Below are positions 8,295 through 17,238 of a stretch of 41,529 nucleotides of DNA, one piece after another. Within the stretch, counting starts at the first letter, position 1; each line of letters begins with the position of its first letter. Made by a program: the position numbers and the translations under genes. The notes beneath the pieces are model-generated. The model saw only the letters and a list, made by a program, of their open reading frames with translations, did not search any database and was not told the origin of the DNA. The DNA lies in assembly GCA_026786185.1 (NCBI GenBank), contig JAJAYP010000268.1:1-41529 (forward strand), given 5' to 3'. Origin of the DNA: Gemmatimonadaceae bacterium (GTDB lineage Bacteria; Gemmatimonadota; Gemmatimonadetes; Gemmatimonadales; Gemmatimonadaceae).

Positions 8295-8927
8295 GTGCGC
8301 CGTTCCGCCGTCACCGTGCTGCTGGCCCTGGGTCTTCTGGCCGGAGGCAGCAGCAGTGCGCGCGCCCAGCGACGGGTAGCGCTCGAGGTAGCCGCACCGG
8401 TGGCGATGGTTGGCGCGGCCACGGTGACGACGACGAACCTGTTCGGCGACGCGGACATGCGCGACCTGGTACGAAGCGGCTTTCCCGCGTCGTTCCGTTT
8501 CCGGCTCGAACTGTGGCGGGTCGGCGGGCTGTTCAACGATCTGGAAGGACAGCGGGATTGGGAGTTGATCGTCCAGTACGATCCGTCGGCGCAGCGCTAT
8601 CGCGTCGTCCAGCGGCAAGGCGGGAAACTCGAGGACCTCGGGAGCTTCGCCACGCTGTCGACGGCGCAGGCGATGCTGGAGCGCCCGACACGCATCCTGC
8701 TGGCGCCGCAACGCGAGGGTGCGCGCTACTACTACAACTTCGCGCTCACGATCGAGGCACTTTCGGTGAGCGACATGGACCAGCTGGAACGGTGGCTGCG
8801 CGGCGTGCGCGGAAGCACGGCGGCGTCCGCGTTCGGCAGCGGCATGCGGACGCTGATGCTTCGCATGCTGGGCGGTGAGAAACGCGTTTACGGCAAGCGA
8901 AGCGCGACCTTCAGGGCGGAACGATAG
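8295..8927 (+). CDS. DUF4390-like secreted protein
   Basis: Signal peptide; FRFRLELWRVGGLFNDLEG..DWELIVQYDPSAQRYRV...YYYNFALTIEALSVSDMDQLERWLRG resembles DUF4390 proteins found beside ntrYX-type genes. Confidence 0.65.
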   Translation: MRRSAVTVLLALGLLAGGSSSARAQRRVALEVAAPVAMVGAATVTTTNLFGDADMRDLVRSGFPASFRFRLELWRVGGLFNDLEGQRDWELIVQYDPSAQRYRVVQRQGGKLEDLGSFATLSTAQAMLERPTRILLAPQREGARYYYNFALTIEALSVSDMDQLERWLRGVRGSTAASAFGSGMRTLMLRMLGGEKRVYGKRSATFRAER

Positions 8928-8947
8928 CCGGAAAGGGACGAGGGCAG

Positions 8948-9568
8948 CTACACCGCAGCCGCCCCCGGAAGTTCCGTCGTCGCCGCCTGCGAACGATACC
9001 CGTGTCGATGCTCCAGCGCCTCGAGCTGATGGAGGATCGCATCTCCGTAAAATGTCCGGATGTAGCGCGCCTGCGTGCTGGTGAGACGACGCACCGCCCA
9101 GGAGAGGTGCACGAAGTGCGGCTCCACGGGATGCGTGAGCGGATGCATCCCGATCTCGTGCGGCAGTCGATTTCCCTTGCGCGTGTTGCAGGGCGAGCAG
9201 GCGGTGACGACGTTGGTCCAGTCGTTGGAGCCGCCGCGCGAGATGGGGATCACGTGGTCGCGTGTGAGCGCCTCACGCGGCTTGAGATCCATCGAGGCGC
9301 GGCCGCAGTACTGGCACCGATAGTGGTCGCGAGCGAACAGGAAGGTGTTCGTGACCTGTCGCCGGAATCGTCGCGGCACGTGGATGAACTTCGTGAGGCG
9401 GATGACGGCGGGTCTTGGCATGGTCAACCGCTCCGACCGCACGAGCTTGTCCTGCTCCGCCTCGACGATCTCGGCCTTGCCGTCGATCACGAGGCGGAGC
9501 GCCCGACGCATGGGGACCATGGTCAGGGGCTCGAAAGACGCGTTCAGGGCCAGACACCCCAGTATCAC
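8948..9568 (-). CDS. HNH endonuclease family protein
   Basis: CQYCGRASMDLKPREALTRDHVIPISRGGSNDWTNVVTACSPCNTRKGNR (HNH with CxxC...CxxC zinc motif). Confidence 0.9.
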   Translation of the reverse strand: MILGCLALNASFEPLTMVPMRRALRLVIDGKAEIVEAEQDKLVRSERLTMPRPAVIRLTKFIHVPRRFRRQVTNTFLFARDHYRCQYCGRASMDLKPREALTRDHVIPISRGGSNDWTNVVTACSPCNTRKGNRLPHEIGMHPLTHPVEPHFVHLSWAVRRLTSTQARYIRTFYGDAILHQLEALEHRHGYRSQAATTELPGAAAV

Positions 9569-9697
9569 AAAGCCTCCGGGACGACAGAGTCTGTGGAAGT
9601 TACGGCTGGGCTGGACGTGCTACAAGGCGCGACGTCCATGAGATCGACTCGAGGAAGCGGGAGAACGTCACGCGTGATGCGCGTCACCCACTGCGCG

Positions 9698-10462
9698 TCA
9701 GCCGTCGAAGGCGCCCGTCCGCGACCCATGTCGTTCCGGATCGTACAGCGCGTCGTCCGGAATACCGAGCCGCCGCGCCATGGCGAGCGGTTCGCTCACG
9801 TTGGCCACCTGATCGTGACGATGTCCGTCGGACCCGAGGGCGAGCCGCACGCCGGCCGCCGCCGCACGCCGCACGAGACGCTCGTGCGGCGGATAGCGCG
9901 CCGATATCTCGAAGGCGATGCCGGACTGCGTCAAGGCGGTGACGGCGCGTGCCTCCTGCTGCTCCGTCCACAGGTCGTGCGGATCGATCTGTCGCAGCGG
10001 GGGCGGCACGAGTGTGGGGTGCGCGAGAATATCGACCGGCATTTCGTTCGCCAACGCCTCGAGTGACGCGACGTGCGCCTCCATGTACGCGCCAGCGGTG
10101 AGCGAGGGCGGAAGCTCGAGCGCGAAGGCGCGGAAGAACTGGCCGTCGGCGAGGCGGATGGAGTGGAGCGAGCCGAGCCGGTGCGTGAATCGGCGCAGAG
10201 TGGAGGGAGGGATCTCGCGCCACAACGCATCGTGCCAGCAGAACTCGCCTCCGCGGAGCACGGGGTAGCGATCCAGGTCGTCGAGATAATGCTCCACGGC
10301 GACGAGCGAGTTCACGTTCGTGGGCGCGTCGCGGGACACGTGGTCCGTCACGCTCGGACGAGTGCCGAGCGACGCGGCGACAGCGACGACCTCGGCCACC
10401 GTGAGGGCACCGTCCGAGTGCGTGGAATGCGCGTGGCAGTCCGTCGGCTGCCACGCCGTCAT
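9698..10462 (-). CDS. PHP-domain metal-dependent phosphohydrolase (histidinol-phosphatase-like)
   Basis: DCHAHSTHSDGALTVAEVVAVAASLGTRPSVTDH, DILAHPTLVPPP, RLALGSDGHRHDQVA. ATGA overlap with the upstream PBP gene. Confidence 0.85.
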   Translation of the reverse strand: MTAWQPTDCHAHSTHSDGALTVAEVVAVAASLGTRPSVTDHVSRDAPTNVNSLVAVEHYLDDLDRYPVLRGGEFCWHDALWREIPPSTLRRFTHRLGSLHSIRLADGQFFRAFALELPPSLTAGAYMEAHVASLEALANEMPVDILAHPTLVPPPLRQIDPHDLWTEQQEARAVTALTQSGIAFEISARYPPHERLVRRAAAAGVRLALGSDGHRHDQVANVSEPLAMARRLGIPDDALYDPERHGSRTGAFDG

Positions 10463-12807
10463 CGGATCGGCGGCAGGGTGAACGGATTCAGTGTGTCGCG
10501 CGGGAGACCGCGCGTCGTATCGCGCCGGAACGTGGTCCGCGACGTGTCGCGAGGTGTGCGGCCGCCGCGGGTGGCACGTGGCATCGGTGTCGCGCCGGGA
10601 ACGACGATGGCGTCAGACGACAGGAGCGGATACCGGGTACCCGGATTCCCAGAATCAGACGGCTGTGTGGGCTGGGGTAGCGGAGTGTATCCGGGCGGGT
10701 ACCCGTAGGTCGTATCGACGCCGAATCCGCTCGGAATGCAGGGCTGCGTAGGATCGGTGCCGACGATGAAGAATTCCGCCACTGAACCCGAACATCCAGC
10801 GCCGGCGAGCATGCCGCTGATCGGATCGATCTGCCGGACGACGATGCCTTCCGGGCGGGGCCAATCCGGGGGCGCGGGCTTGCGACGATACACTTCATTC
10901 ATGAACGCCGTCCACGCTGGCGCGGCGAGCGCTCCGCCCTGCGCGTTGCTCTTGATCTTGCGGGGCTTGTCGAGTCCCATCCAGACGCCGGCCACGAGAT
11001 CCGAGGTGTAGCCGATGAACCACACGTCGGCGCCATCGTTCGTCGTGCCGGTCTTGCCCCCGGCCGGAATGCGGAACTGCGCACCGACCGACCCCGCCGC
11101 CGTGCCGCGCTGGACGACGTCCTTCATCATGCTCACCATGAGCCACGACTCCTCCGGCGACATCACCGACGCGCGCAGCGGGGCCGGCTCCCAGAGGACG
11201 TTGCCCCGGGAGTTCTCGACGCGGACGATCGAGGTGGGACTCGATCGCGTGCCCAGCGTGGCGAACGCGGAGTACGCGGCGATCATCTCGATGGGATACA
11301 CGTCGGCAGCGCCAATGTGGATGGAGGGATAGGGCGGGATCGGCGTGGTGAGCCCGAACTTGCGGGCCATGTCGATGACGCTCTGCTCGCCCAGCTCCAT
11401 GCCGACCTTGATGGCGACGATGTTGCGCGATTGGTAGAGGCCACGCCGCATCGGCATGGGTCCCTCGAACTTTCCGTCGTAGTTCTGCGGCGTCCAGTCG
11501 CCGCCTCCAACCTGCGGCACCGCGATCGGCGAGTCGTCCACGAGATACGACGGCGGGCGTCCATTCTGCACCGCGTCGGCGTAGACGATGGGCTTGAACG
11601 TCGATCCGGGCTGACGAAGCGCCTGGGTGGCGCGATTGAACTTGGAGTCGTCGAAATCGCGTCCGCCGACCAGGGCACGCACGGCGCCGGTGCGTGGATC
11701 CATCGCGACGAACGCGCCCTGCAGGTAGGGAGAGTTGCCCGCCGCCGGTTCGCCCACGCGGCTCGACGCCTTGGCCATGTACGCCTCGAACGTCGGATGG
11801 GTGTACGCGCCATAGCGTCCGGATTCCACCGCCTTCAGCTGGCTCTCCAGCGCGCGCTCGGCGGCCGACTGGAGATCGACGTCGAGGGTGGTGTAGACCT
11901 TGAGGCCCTGCTCGTACAGGCGCTGTCCGAATTGCTGCTCGAGCTGCAGGCGGACCCACTCCACGAAATAGGGCGCTACGTCACCCGCCTCGGAGCGCCG
12001 CGCGAGCTGCAGCGGATACGCCTTCGCGAGACTCGCATCCGCATCGCTGATCGCGCCCTGGTCGCGCATGACCTCGATGACCGTGTTGCGGCGCTGGATT
12101 GCCCGCTCCGGGGAGCGCCGGGGATTGTATCGCTCCGGCGCCTTGGGAAGGCCGGCGAGCATCGCCGCCTCGGAGACGTTGAGATCGCGCGCCGACTTGC
12201 CGAAGTAGCGCTGCGATGCGGTCTCGACGCCGAAAGACTGGTTCCCGAGCGCGATCTGGTTGAGGTAGAGCTCGAGGATCTTTTCCTTCGAGTACTTGGC
12301 CTCGATCGCACGCGCCACCTTCGCTTCCTTCAGCTTCCGGACGAGCGACTTCTCCCGGGACAGGCGTTCGGGAAAGATGTTTCGGGCGAGCTGCATCGTG
12401 ATGGTGGAGAAGCCTTCGGCGAAGCTGCGCTTCTTGATGTCAGCGTACAGCGCGCCGGGGATGCGCTTGAAGTCCACGCCCTTGTGCTCGTAGAACCGCT
12501 TGTCTTCGGTGAGGACGAAGGCGTTGCGCACCATGGGCGGTATCTGGTCGAGCTTGAGCAGGGTGCGGCGCTCGAGGCCGAGTTCGGCGATGAACCGCCC
12601 GTCAGCGGCGAAGAGCTTCGACGTCTGGCGCGGCTGATACTCGTCGAGCACGTCCACGGCAGGACAGGCGCCAGCCCGACACACCAGGGCCCAACTCGCG
12701 TACAGCAAGCCGACGCCGAACGCGACGACGAAGACCGTGGCGATGCCGAGAAAGCGGGAAAACTTCGGATGTCGGCGGCGAAAGTTCCGAGAGAACGGGA
12801 GATCCAA
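10459..12807 (-). CDS. Class A penicillin-binding protein (PBP1A-type transglycosylase/transpeptidase)
   Basis: TG51 motifs (VLTEDKRFYEHKGVDFKRIPGA..STITMQLARNIF, KEAKVARAIEAKYSKEKILELYLNQIALG) and transpeptidase motifs (RQPGSTFKPIVYADA, SRNI, GKTGTTNDGADVWFIGYT). Confidence 0.96.
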   Translation of the reverse strand: MDLPFSRNFRRRHPKFSRFLGIATVFVVAFGVGLLYASWALVCRAGACPAVDVLDEYQPRQTSKLFAADGRFIAELGLERRTLLKLDQIPPMVRNAFVLTEDKRFYEHKGVDFKRIPGALYADIKKRSFAEGFSTITMQLARNIFPERLSREKSLVRKLKEAKVARAIEAKYSKEKILELYLNQIALGNQSFGVETASQRYFGKSARDLNVSEAAMLAGLPKAPERYNPRRSPERAIQRRNTVIEVMRDQGAISDADASLAKAYPLQLARRSEAGDVAPYFVEWVRLQLEQQFGQRLYEQGLKVYTTLDVDLQSAAERALESQLKAVESGRYGAYTHPTFEAYMAKASSRVGEPAAGNSPYLQGAFVAMDPRTGAVRALVGGRDFDDSKFNRATQALRQPGSTFKPIVYADAVQNGRPPSYLVDDSPIAVPQVGGGDWTPQNYDGKFEGPMPMRRGLYQSRNIVAIKVGMELGEQSVIDMARKFGLTTPIPPYPSIHIGAADVYPIEMIAAYSAFATLGTRSSPTSIVRVENSRGNVLWEPAPLRASVMSPEESWLMVSMMKDVVQRGTAAGSVGAQFRIPAGGKTGTTNDGADVWFIGYTSDLVAGVWMGLDKPRKIKSNAQGGALAAPAWTAFMNEVYRRKPAPPDWPRPEGIVVRQIDPISGMLAGAGCSGSVAEFFIVGTDPTQPCIPSGFGVDTTYGYPPGYTPLPQPTQPSDSGNPGTRYPLLSSDAIVVPGATPMPRATRGGRTPRDTSRTTFRRDTTRGLPRDTLNPFTLPPIR

Positions 12808-12920
12808 ACGACACTCGGCTGGGGGTCGGCCCGCGCGTGGCAGTCACCACGGCGAGCCACACTGAAGGAACGTTAATGCGCGGCAGCAGCCCGCACCAAC
12901 GCCGCGGCGACGTGCGTCCG

Positions 12921-12948
12921 CTGACAATTCGACACTCGTCGCTCTAAT
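12921..12948 (+). promoter_or_regulatory. Candidate sigma-70-like promoter giving a leaderless tyrS mRNA
   Basis: CTGACA (12921-12926), 16-nt spacer, TCTAAT (12943-12948); tyrS ATG begins 9 nt after the -10. Confidence 0.5.
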
Positions 12949-12956
12949 TTTGTGCC

Positions 12957-14246
12957 ATGCAGACGACCAACGTGCTCGAAGAACTACACTGGCGTGGGCT
13001 CGTGGCCCAGCACACGGACGGCGTTCCCGGGGCGCTCGCGGCCGGACCGGTCTCCGCGTACATCGGGTTCGACCCCACCGGCAGCAGCCTCCACGTGGGG
13101 AGCCTCGTGGTGATCATGATTCTCGTGCACCTGCAGCGGCACGGGCATCGGCCGATCGCACTCGTGGGTGGCGGCACGGGAATGATCGGTGACCCGAGCG
13201 GCAAGGTGAATGAACGGCAACTGCTGTCAGACGAGCAGGTCGCGGCGAACGTGGCGTCCATCCGGGCGCAGCTCGAACGGTTCCTCAGCTTCGACGGCCC
13301 GAGCGCGGCGCGGATGCGGAACAACGGCGACTGGCTCACGACGCTGCCATTGGTGGAGTTCCTGCGAGACACGGGGAAGCACTTCACCGTGAATTACATG
13401 TTGCAGAAGGAATCGGTGAAGTCGAGGATGGAGGCGGGGATTTCCTTCACCGAATTTTCCTACATGCTCCTCCAGGCCTACGACTTTCTCGAGCTTCGCC
13501 GCCGCGATGGCGTGACGTTGCAGCTCGGGGGCAGCGAACAGTGGGGCAACATCACCGCGGGCATCGAGCTGATCCGCCGCGTCGACGGGGCCGAGGCGCA
13601 CGGCCTCACGGTACCGCTGCTGATGACGTCATCGGGCACGAAGTTCGGGAAAACCGAGGCGGGCGCGGTGTGGCTCGACGCGGCGCGCACGTCACCGTAC
13701 GCGTTCTACCAGTTCTGGCTCGGCGCCGAGGATCACGACGTCGGGCGATACCTGCGCTTCTTCACGCTGTTGACGAAGCCGGAAATCGAGGCGCTCGAGC
13801 TCGCGACATCCGCCTCGCCGGAGCAACGCGCCGGTCAGATCGCACTCGCGGGCGACGTGACGCGTCGCGTCCACGGCGAGGCCGCGCTCGCGGCTGCCGA
13901 GCAGGTGTCGACCTTCTTTTTCGGCCGGCTGGATCCGCGCGAGCTGAGTGACGACGCCTTCTCGATCCTGCGCGCCGAGGCTCCATTCGCCGAAGTCGAC
14001 GGTGCGACGCTCGTCAGCGATAGCGATGCGACGAGCTTCGATGCGTTCAAGCTGCTGACGGCGTCGGGGCTCGCCGCGTCCAACGGCGCTGCGAAACGAT
14101 TGCTCGAACAGGGAGGCGTGTCGGTGAACAAGCGCAAGATCGGCGGCTCGGAACGACTCCTTCCACGCGCTGACGTCCTGTTACGGAGCGGACACATCGT
14201 AATTGGAAAGGGCAAGCGCGACTTCGCGGTGCTGCGAGTGCGCTGA
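12957..14246 (+). CDS. tyrS: Tyrosyl-tRNA synthetase
   Basis: YIGFDPTGSSLHVGSLV (HIGH-region), GGSEQWGNITAGIEL, LLMTSSGTKFGKTEAGAVWLD (KMSKS-region equivalent), C-terminal S4-like domain. Confidence 0.96.
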   Translation: MQTTNVLEELHWRGLVAQHTDGVPGALAAGPVSAYIGFDPTGSSLHVGSLVVIMILVHLQRHGHRPIALVGGGTGMIGDPSGKVNERQLLSDEQVAANVASIRAQLERFLSFDGPSAARMRNNGDWLTTLPLVEFLRDTGKHFTVNYMLQKESVKSRMEAGISFTEFSYMLLQAYDFLELRRRDGVTLQLGGSEQWGNITAGIELIRRVDGAEAHGLTVPLLMTSSGTKFGKTEAGAVWLDAARTSPYAFYQFWLGAEDHDVGRYLRFFTLLTKPEIEALELATSASPEQRAGQIALAGDVTRRVHGEAALAAAEQVSTFFFGRLDPRELSDDAFSILRAEAPFAEVDGATLVSDSDATSFDAFKLLTASGLAASNGAAKRLLEQGGVSVNKRKIGGSERLLPRADVLLRSGHIVIGKGKRDFAVLRVR

Positions 14247-14258
14247 GCGCAGGCAGGA

Positions 14259-15437
14259 TCAGGGCGATTCGCGCAGTGCGTCAAGCGCGACCAGCACATC
14301 GTCGCGGGTGGTGTAGCAGTGAGGCGCGAGCCTGATGGTGCCTTCGCGAACGGAGTGCGCGACGCGAGCGGCGTCGAGACGATCGCTGGTTCTCCGCGGA
14401 TCCGCGGGCCTCAGCGACACGATGCCCGCGACGTGTGCACGCGGTGTGACGAGCGCGATCCCCTGCTCTGCCGCGCCATCGAGCAGTTCCGTGGTGCGCG
14501 CATGCACGTGCGCCGCAACGGCGTTCGCGCCGAGCGCATGGAGGAGCGCGAGGCTCGCTCCCATGCCGGCGAAGTCCTGGAAGGGCAGCGTGATCTGCTC
14601 GAACCGTCGGGCGTCGTCCCGCCAGGTCAGGTCGTACGAGAGCAGGCGCGAGAAGTCATCGGAACCGCGCACGCCCATCCAGCTCACGGGCTGAGGCGCG
14701 AGCTCCTGCACGAGCGACCGGCGGACGTAGGTGAAGCCGGTGCCCCAGGGTGAGAGCAACCATTTCTGTCCGCCGCACGCGAGCAGGTCGATCGGGACGC
14801 GCGACACATCGAGCGTGAGCGGACCGAGTCCCTGGATCGCGTCCACCACGAACCGGATGCCGCGCTCGCGACAGGCGGTGCCGAGCACGTCGAGATGCGC
14901 AACAGCGCCCGTCGCGAAGCCGACCCACGAGACGGCCAGCACTCGCACGTCCGGCCGATCGAGTGCGGACAGCACTGCCGGCTCATCCAGCATGCCCTCG
15001 TTGACTGGAATGCGCCACAGTGTGAACCCGCGAACGGCGGCGGCGGCCATCCATGGATATACATTGGCCGGAAACTCGAGGTCCGGTATCACGACGACGT
15101 CGCCAGGTCCGAGCGGCAGCGTCCACGCGGCGAGATTCAATCCGGCGCTCGTGTTCGTGGCGAGCGCGATCTCCGCAACGTCGGCACCGATGAGCGTGGC
15201 GAGCTGCCGGCGCACGATCGTGAGCGTCTCGAACTGTTCGTCCTGACCGAGTCGGTGGGGCGCGGCGCGCTTTCGGGTGAACACCTCCTGAGCGCGCACG
15301 GAGGATTCGGGCAACGGACCGGTGCTCGCAACGTTCAGGTAGATCGACTCACCGGTATCCATCCACGGAAATTCGTCGCGCCGGAGGCGCGTGGCGTCGA
15401 GCACGTCGGGCGACAGCGACGGAGGGACCCGCTGCAC
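14259..15437 (-). CDS. Class V aminotransferase / cysteine desulfurase-like PLP enzyme
   Basis: ATNTSAGLNLAAWTLPLGPGDVVVIPDLEFPANVYPW, FVVDAIQGLGPLTLDVSRVPIDLLACGGQKWLLSPWGTGF. GTG start at 15437, 2 nt after the upstream stop. Confidence 0.88.
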   Translation of the reverse strand: MQRVPPSLSPDVLDATRLRRDEFPWMDTGESIYLNVASTGPLPESSVRAQEVFTRKRAAPHRLGQDEQFETLTIVRRQLATLIGADVAEIALATNTSAGLNLAAWTLPLGPGDVVVIPDLEFPANVYPWMAAAAVRGFTLWRIPVNEGMLDEPAVLSALDRPDVRVLAVSWVGFATGAVAHLDVLGTACRERGIRFVVDAIQGLGPLTLDVSRVPIDLLACGGQKWLLSPWGTGFTYVRRSLVQELAPQPVSWMGVRGSDDFSRLLSYDLTWRDDARRFEQITLPFQDFAGMGASLALLHALGANAVAAHVHARTTELLDGAAEQGIALVTPRAHVAGIVSLRPADPRRTSDRLDAARVAHSVREGTIRLAPHCYTTRDDVLVALDALRESP

Positions 15438-15439
15438 GA

Positions 15440-16318
15440 TCAGGTGCGCGCGGACGGAGGGGCTTCGATCGATCCGCTCTTGGCGACGTGACGAGGGTCC
15501 AGCGCATCGCGCAGTGCATCGCCCAGCAGGTTGAAGCCGAGCACGGCGGACCCGATCGCGAGTCCGGGCGCGAGCGAGGTCCACTGCGCGTTGCGCAACT
15601 GGTTGAGATCGCGTCCGTCGGCGATCATCGAGCCCCAGCTCGGGGTGGGAGGCTGCACACCCAGCCCGAGGAAGGAGAGCGCCGATTCAGCCATGATGGC
15701 GGCAGCGACGCCAAGCGTCGCCGCGATGAGGACGGGCGCGACGACGCTGGGGAGGACGTGCCGCAGGACGATGCGGGTGTCTCGCGCGCCGAGCGCACGC
15801 GACGCATGAACGAACTCGAGCTGTCGTACCACGAGAACCTGCCCGCGAACGAGTCGCGCCATGCCTGCCCAGCCCACGATGCCGATCGTGAGGAAGACGA
15901 CGCCGAGCGAGGGCTGGAGTGCGGCAGCCATGGCGATGAGCAGCAGGAGCGTCGGAAAGGCGAGCGTGACGTCGGCGAGCCGCATGACCAGTTCGTCGAT
16001 CCAGCCGCCGTAATAGCCGGCGATCAGGCCCATCGACAATCCAATCAGCAGCGCGATGGACTGCGACACGATACCGGCCGAGAGCGAGACGCGCGCACCG
16101 TAGACGAGGCGGGCCCAGACGTCGCGGCCCTGGATGTCCGTGCCGAGCCAGTGTGTCGGCGACGGTCCCTGCAGCTGATTGACGAGGTCGATGCGCAGCG
16201 GATCGTGCAGCGAGACGAGCGGCGCCAGCACCGCCAGGAGAACGATGAGCACGATGACGCTGACTCCGAACCACGCGCGCGCATCTCCGCGCAGCGCACG
16301 CGTCACGCGCTCGTTCAT
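15440..16318 (-). CDS. ABC transporter permease, DppC/OppC type
   Basis: HWLGTDIQGRDVWARLVYGARVSLSAGIVSQSIALLIGLSMGLIAGYYGGWIDELVMRLADVTLAFPTLLLLIAMAA...ESALSFLGLGVQPPTPSWGSMIADG. Confidence 0.93.
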   Translation of the reverse strand: MNERVTRALRGDARAWFGVSVIVLIVLLAVLAPLVSLHDPLRIDLVNQLQGPSPTHWLGTDIQGRDVWARLVYGARVSLSAGIVSQSIALLIGLSMGLIAGYYGGWIDELVMRLADVTLAFPTLLLLIAMAAALQPSLGVVFLTIGIVGWAGMARLVRGQVLVVRQLEFVHASRALGARDTRIVLRHVLPSVVAPVLIAATLGVAAAIMAESALSFLGLGVQPPTPSWGSMIADGRDLNQLRNAQWTSLAPGLAIGSAVLGFNLLGDALRDALDPRHVAKSGSIEAPPSART

Positions 16319-17238
16319 GACGGGTCTCCCAGCTCGGGCGGCGTACCAGGGCGCTGATGCTTCCAGCGACGATGATGCCAGAAATATTGTTCGGGGGCGC
16401 GGCGAATCCAGCGCTCGAGCGTGGACGTGTAGTCGGCGACGATGCGATCGACGTCGGCCTCACGATCACCCGTCGGATGCACGGGGACTTCCTCGTAATA
16501 CATCACGTACTTCCCATTCGGCTGGCGCAGCGCGGTGGCGAAGACGACGGGCGCCTTCAAGCGCAGCGCGAACACCGCCGGGCCGCGCGGTGTCTTGGCG
16601 AGCCGGCCGAAGAATGGCACCCAGGTCGAAGCGAGTCCAGCCGCGCCCTGATCCACCAGCATGGCCACCGCGTGCCCCTCGCGCGTGGCTCGGGGAACGC
16701 GGCGCACGGCGTCGGCGTCGTGAATGACGGTCATCCCGATGCCATTGCGCGTGGCCGTCACGTATCGATCGAACAGCGGGTTCTCCATGCCGCGCGCCAC
16801 GGCCTCGATCGGGATGCCGCTCGCAGCGACGAACGCGCCGGCAAGCTCCCAGTTGCCGAGGTGTCCACTCACGAGCAGAACACCACGTCCCTGTGCCCTC
16901 GCACGCGCCACGACGTCGGCGCCCTCGGTGCGCTCGAACATCGCGAGTATCTGCGCACGCGAATAGGCCGGCAGCAGCGCCGCCTCGATGGTCGTTCGCC
17001 CCAGGTGCGCGTACGATGCACGCGCGACGCGCGTCACATCCGCGGCGCTGTACTCCGGGAACGCCGCACGCACCTGACGCTCGACGACGGCGCGGCGGAT
17101 GCCGAGCGGTCGATACCCGAGGGAGCCGATCCACGCCCCGATGCGTCCCGCACGGGGTAGACTGAGCCGATCGAGTGCCGTGACGGCGCCACGCAGCGCG
17201 AAATACTGGAGGTAGTGCGCAAGCCGCGCGTCCTTCAC
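16315..17238 (-). CDS. LpxL/HtrB-like lauroyl acyltransferase (lysophospholipid acyltransferase family)
   Basis: GVLLVSGHLGNWELAGAFVAASGIPIEAVARGMENPLFDRYVTATRNGIGMTVI; AMLVDQGAAGLASTWVPFFGRLAKTPRGPAVFALRLKAPVVF; EQYFWHHRRWKHQRP. Confidence 0.92.
   Translation of the reverse strand: MKDARLAHYLQYFALRGAVTALDRLSLPRAGRIGAWIGSLGYRPLGIRRAVVERQVRAAFPEYSAADVTRVARASYAHLGRTTIEAALLPAYSRAQILAMFERTEGADVVARARAQGRGVLLVSGHLGNWELAGAFVAASGIPIEAVARGMENPLFDRYVTATRNGIGMTVIHDADAVRRVPRATREGHAVAMLVDQGAAGLASTWVPFFGRLAKTPRGPAVFALRLKAPVVFATALRQPNGKYVMYYEEVPVHPTGDREADVDRIVADYTSTLERWIRRAPEQYFWHHRRWKHQRPGTPPELGDPS

Noticed and set aside
8948-9568. HNH protein as a homing endonuclease, McrA-type restriction enzyme or phage-defence effector
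   Set aside because: It belongs to a widespread chromosomal HNH family. No intron, intein, methylase or mobile-element context is visible.
9612-9638. 7-bp inverted repeat TGGACGT...ACGTCCA upstream of the HNH gene
   Set aside because: Short stem with a 13-nt loop in GC-rich DNA; expected by chance and not tied to a promoter or terminator I could support.
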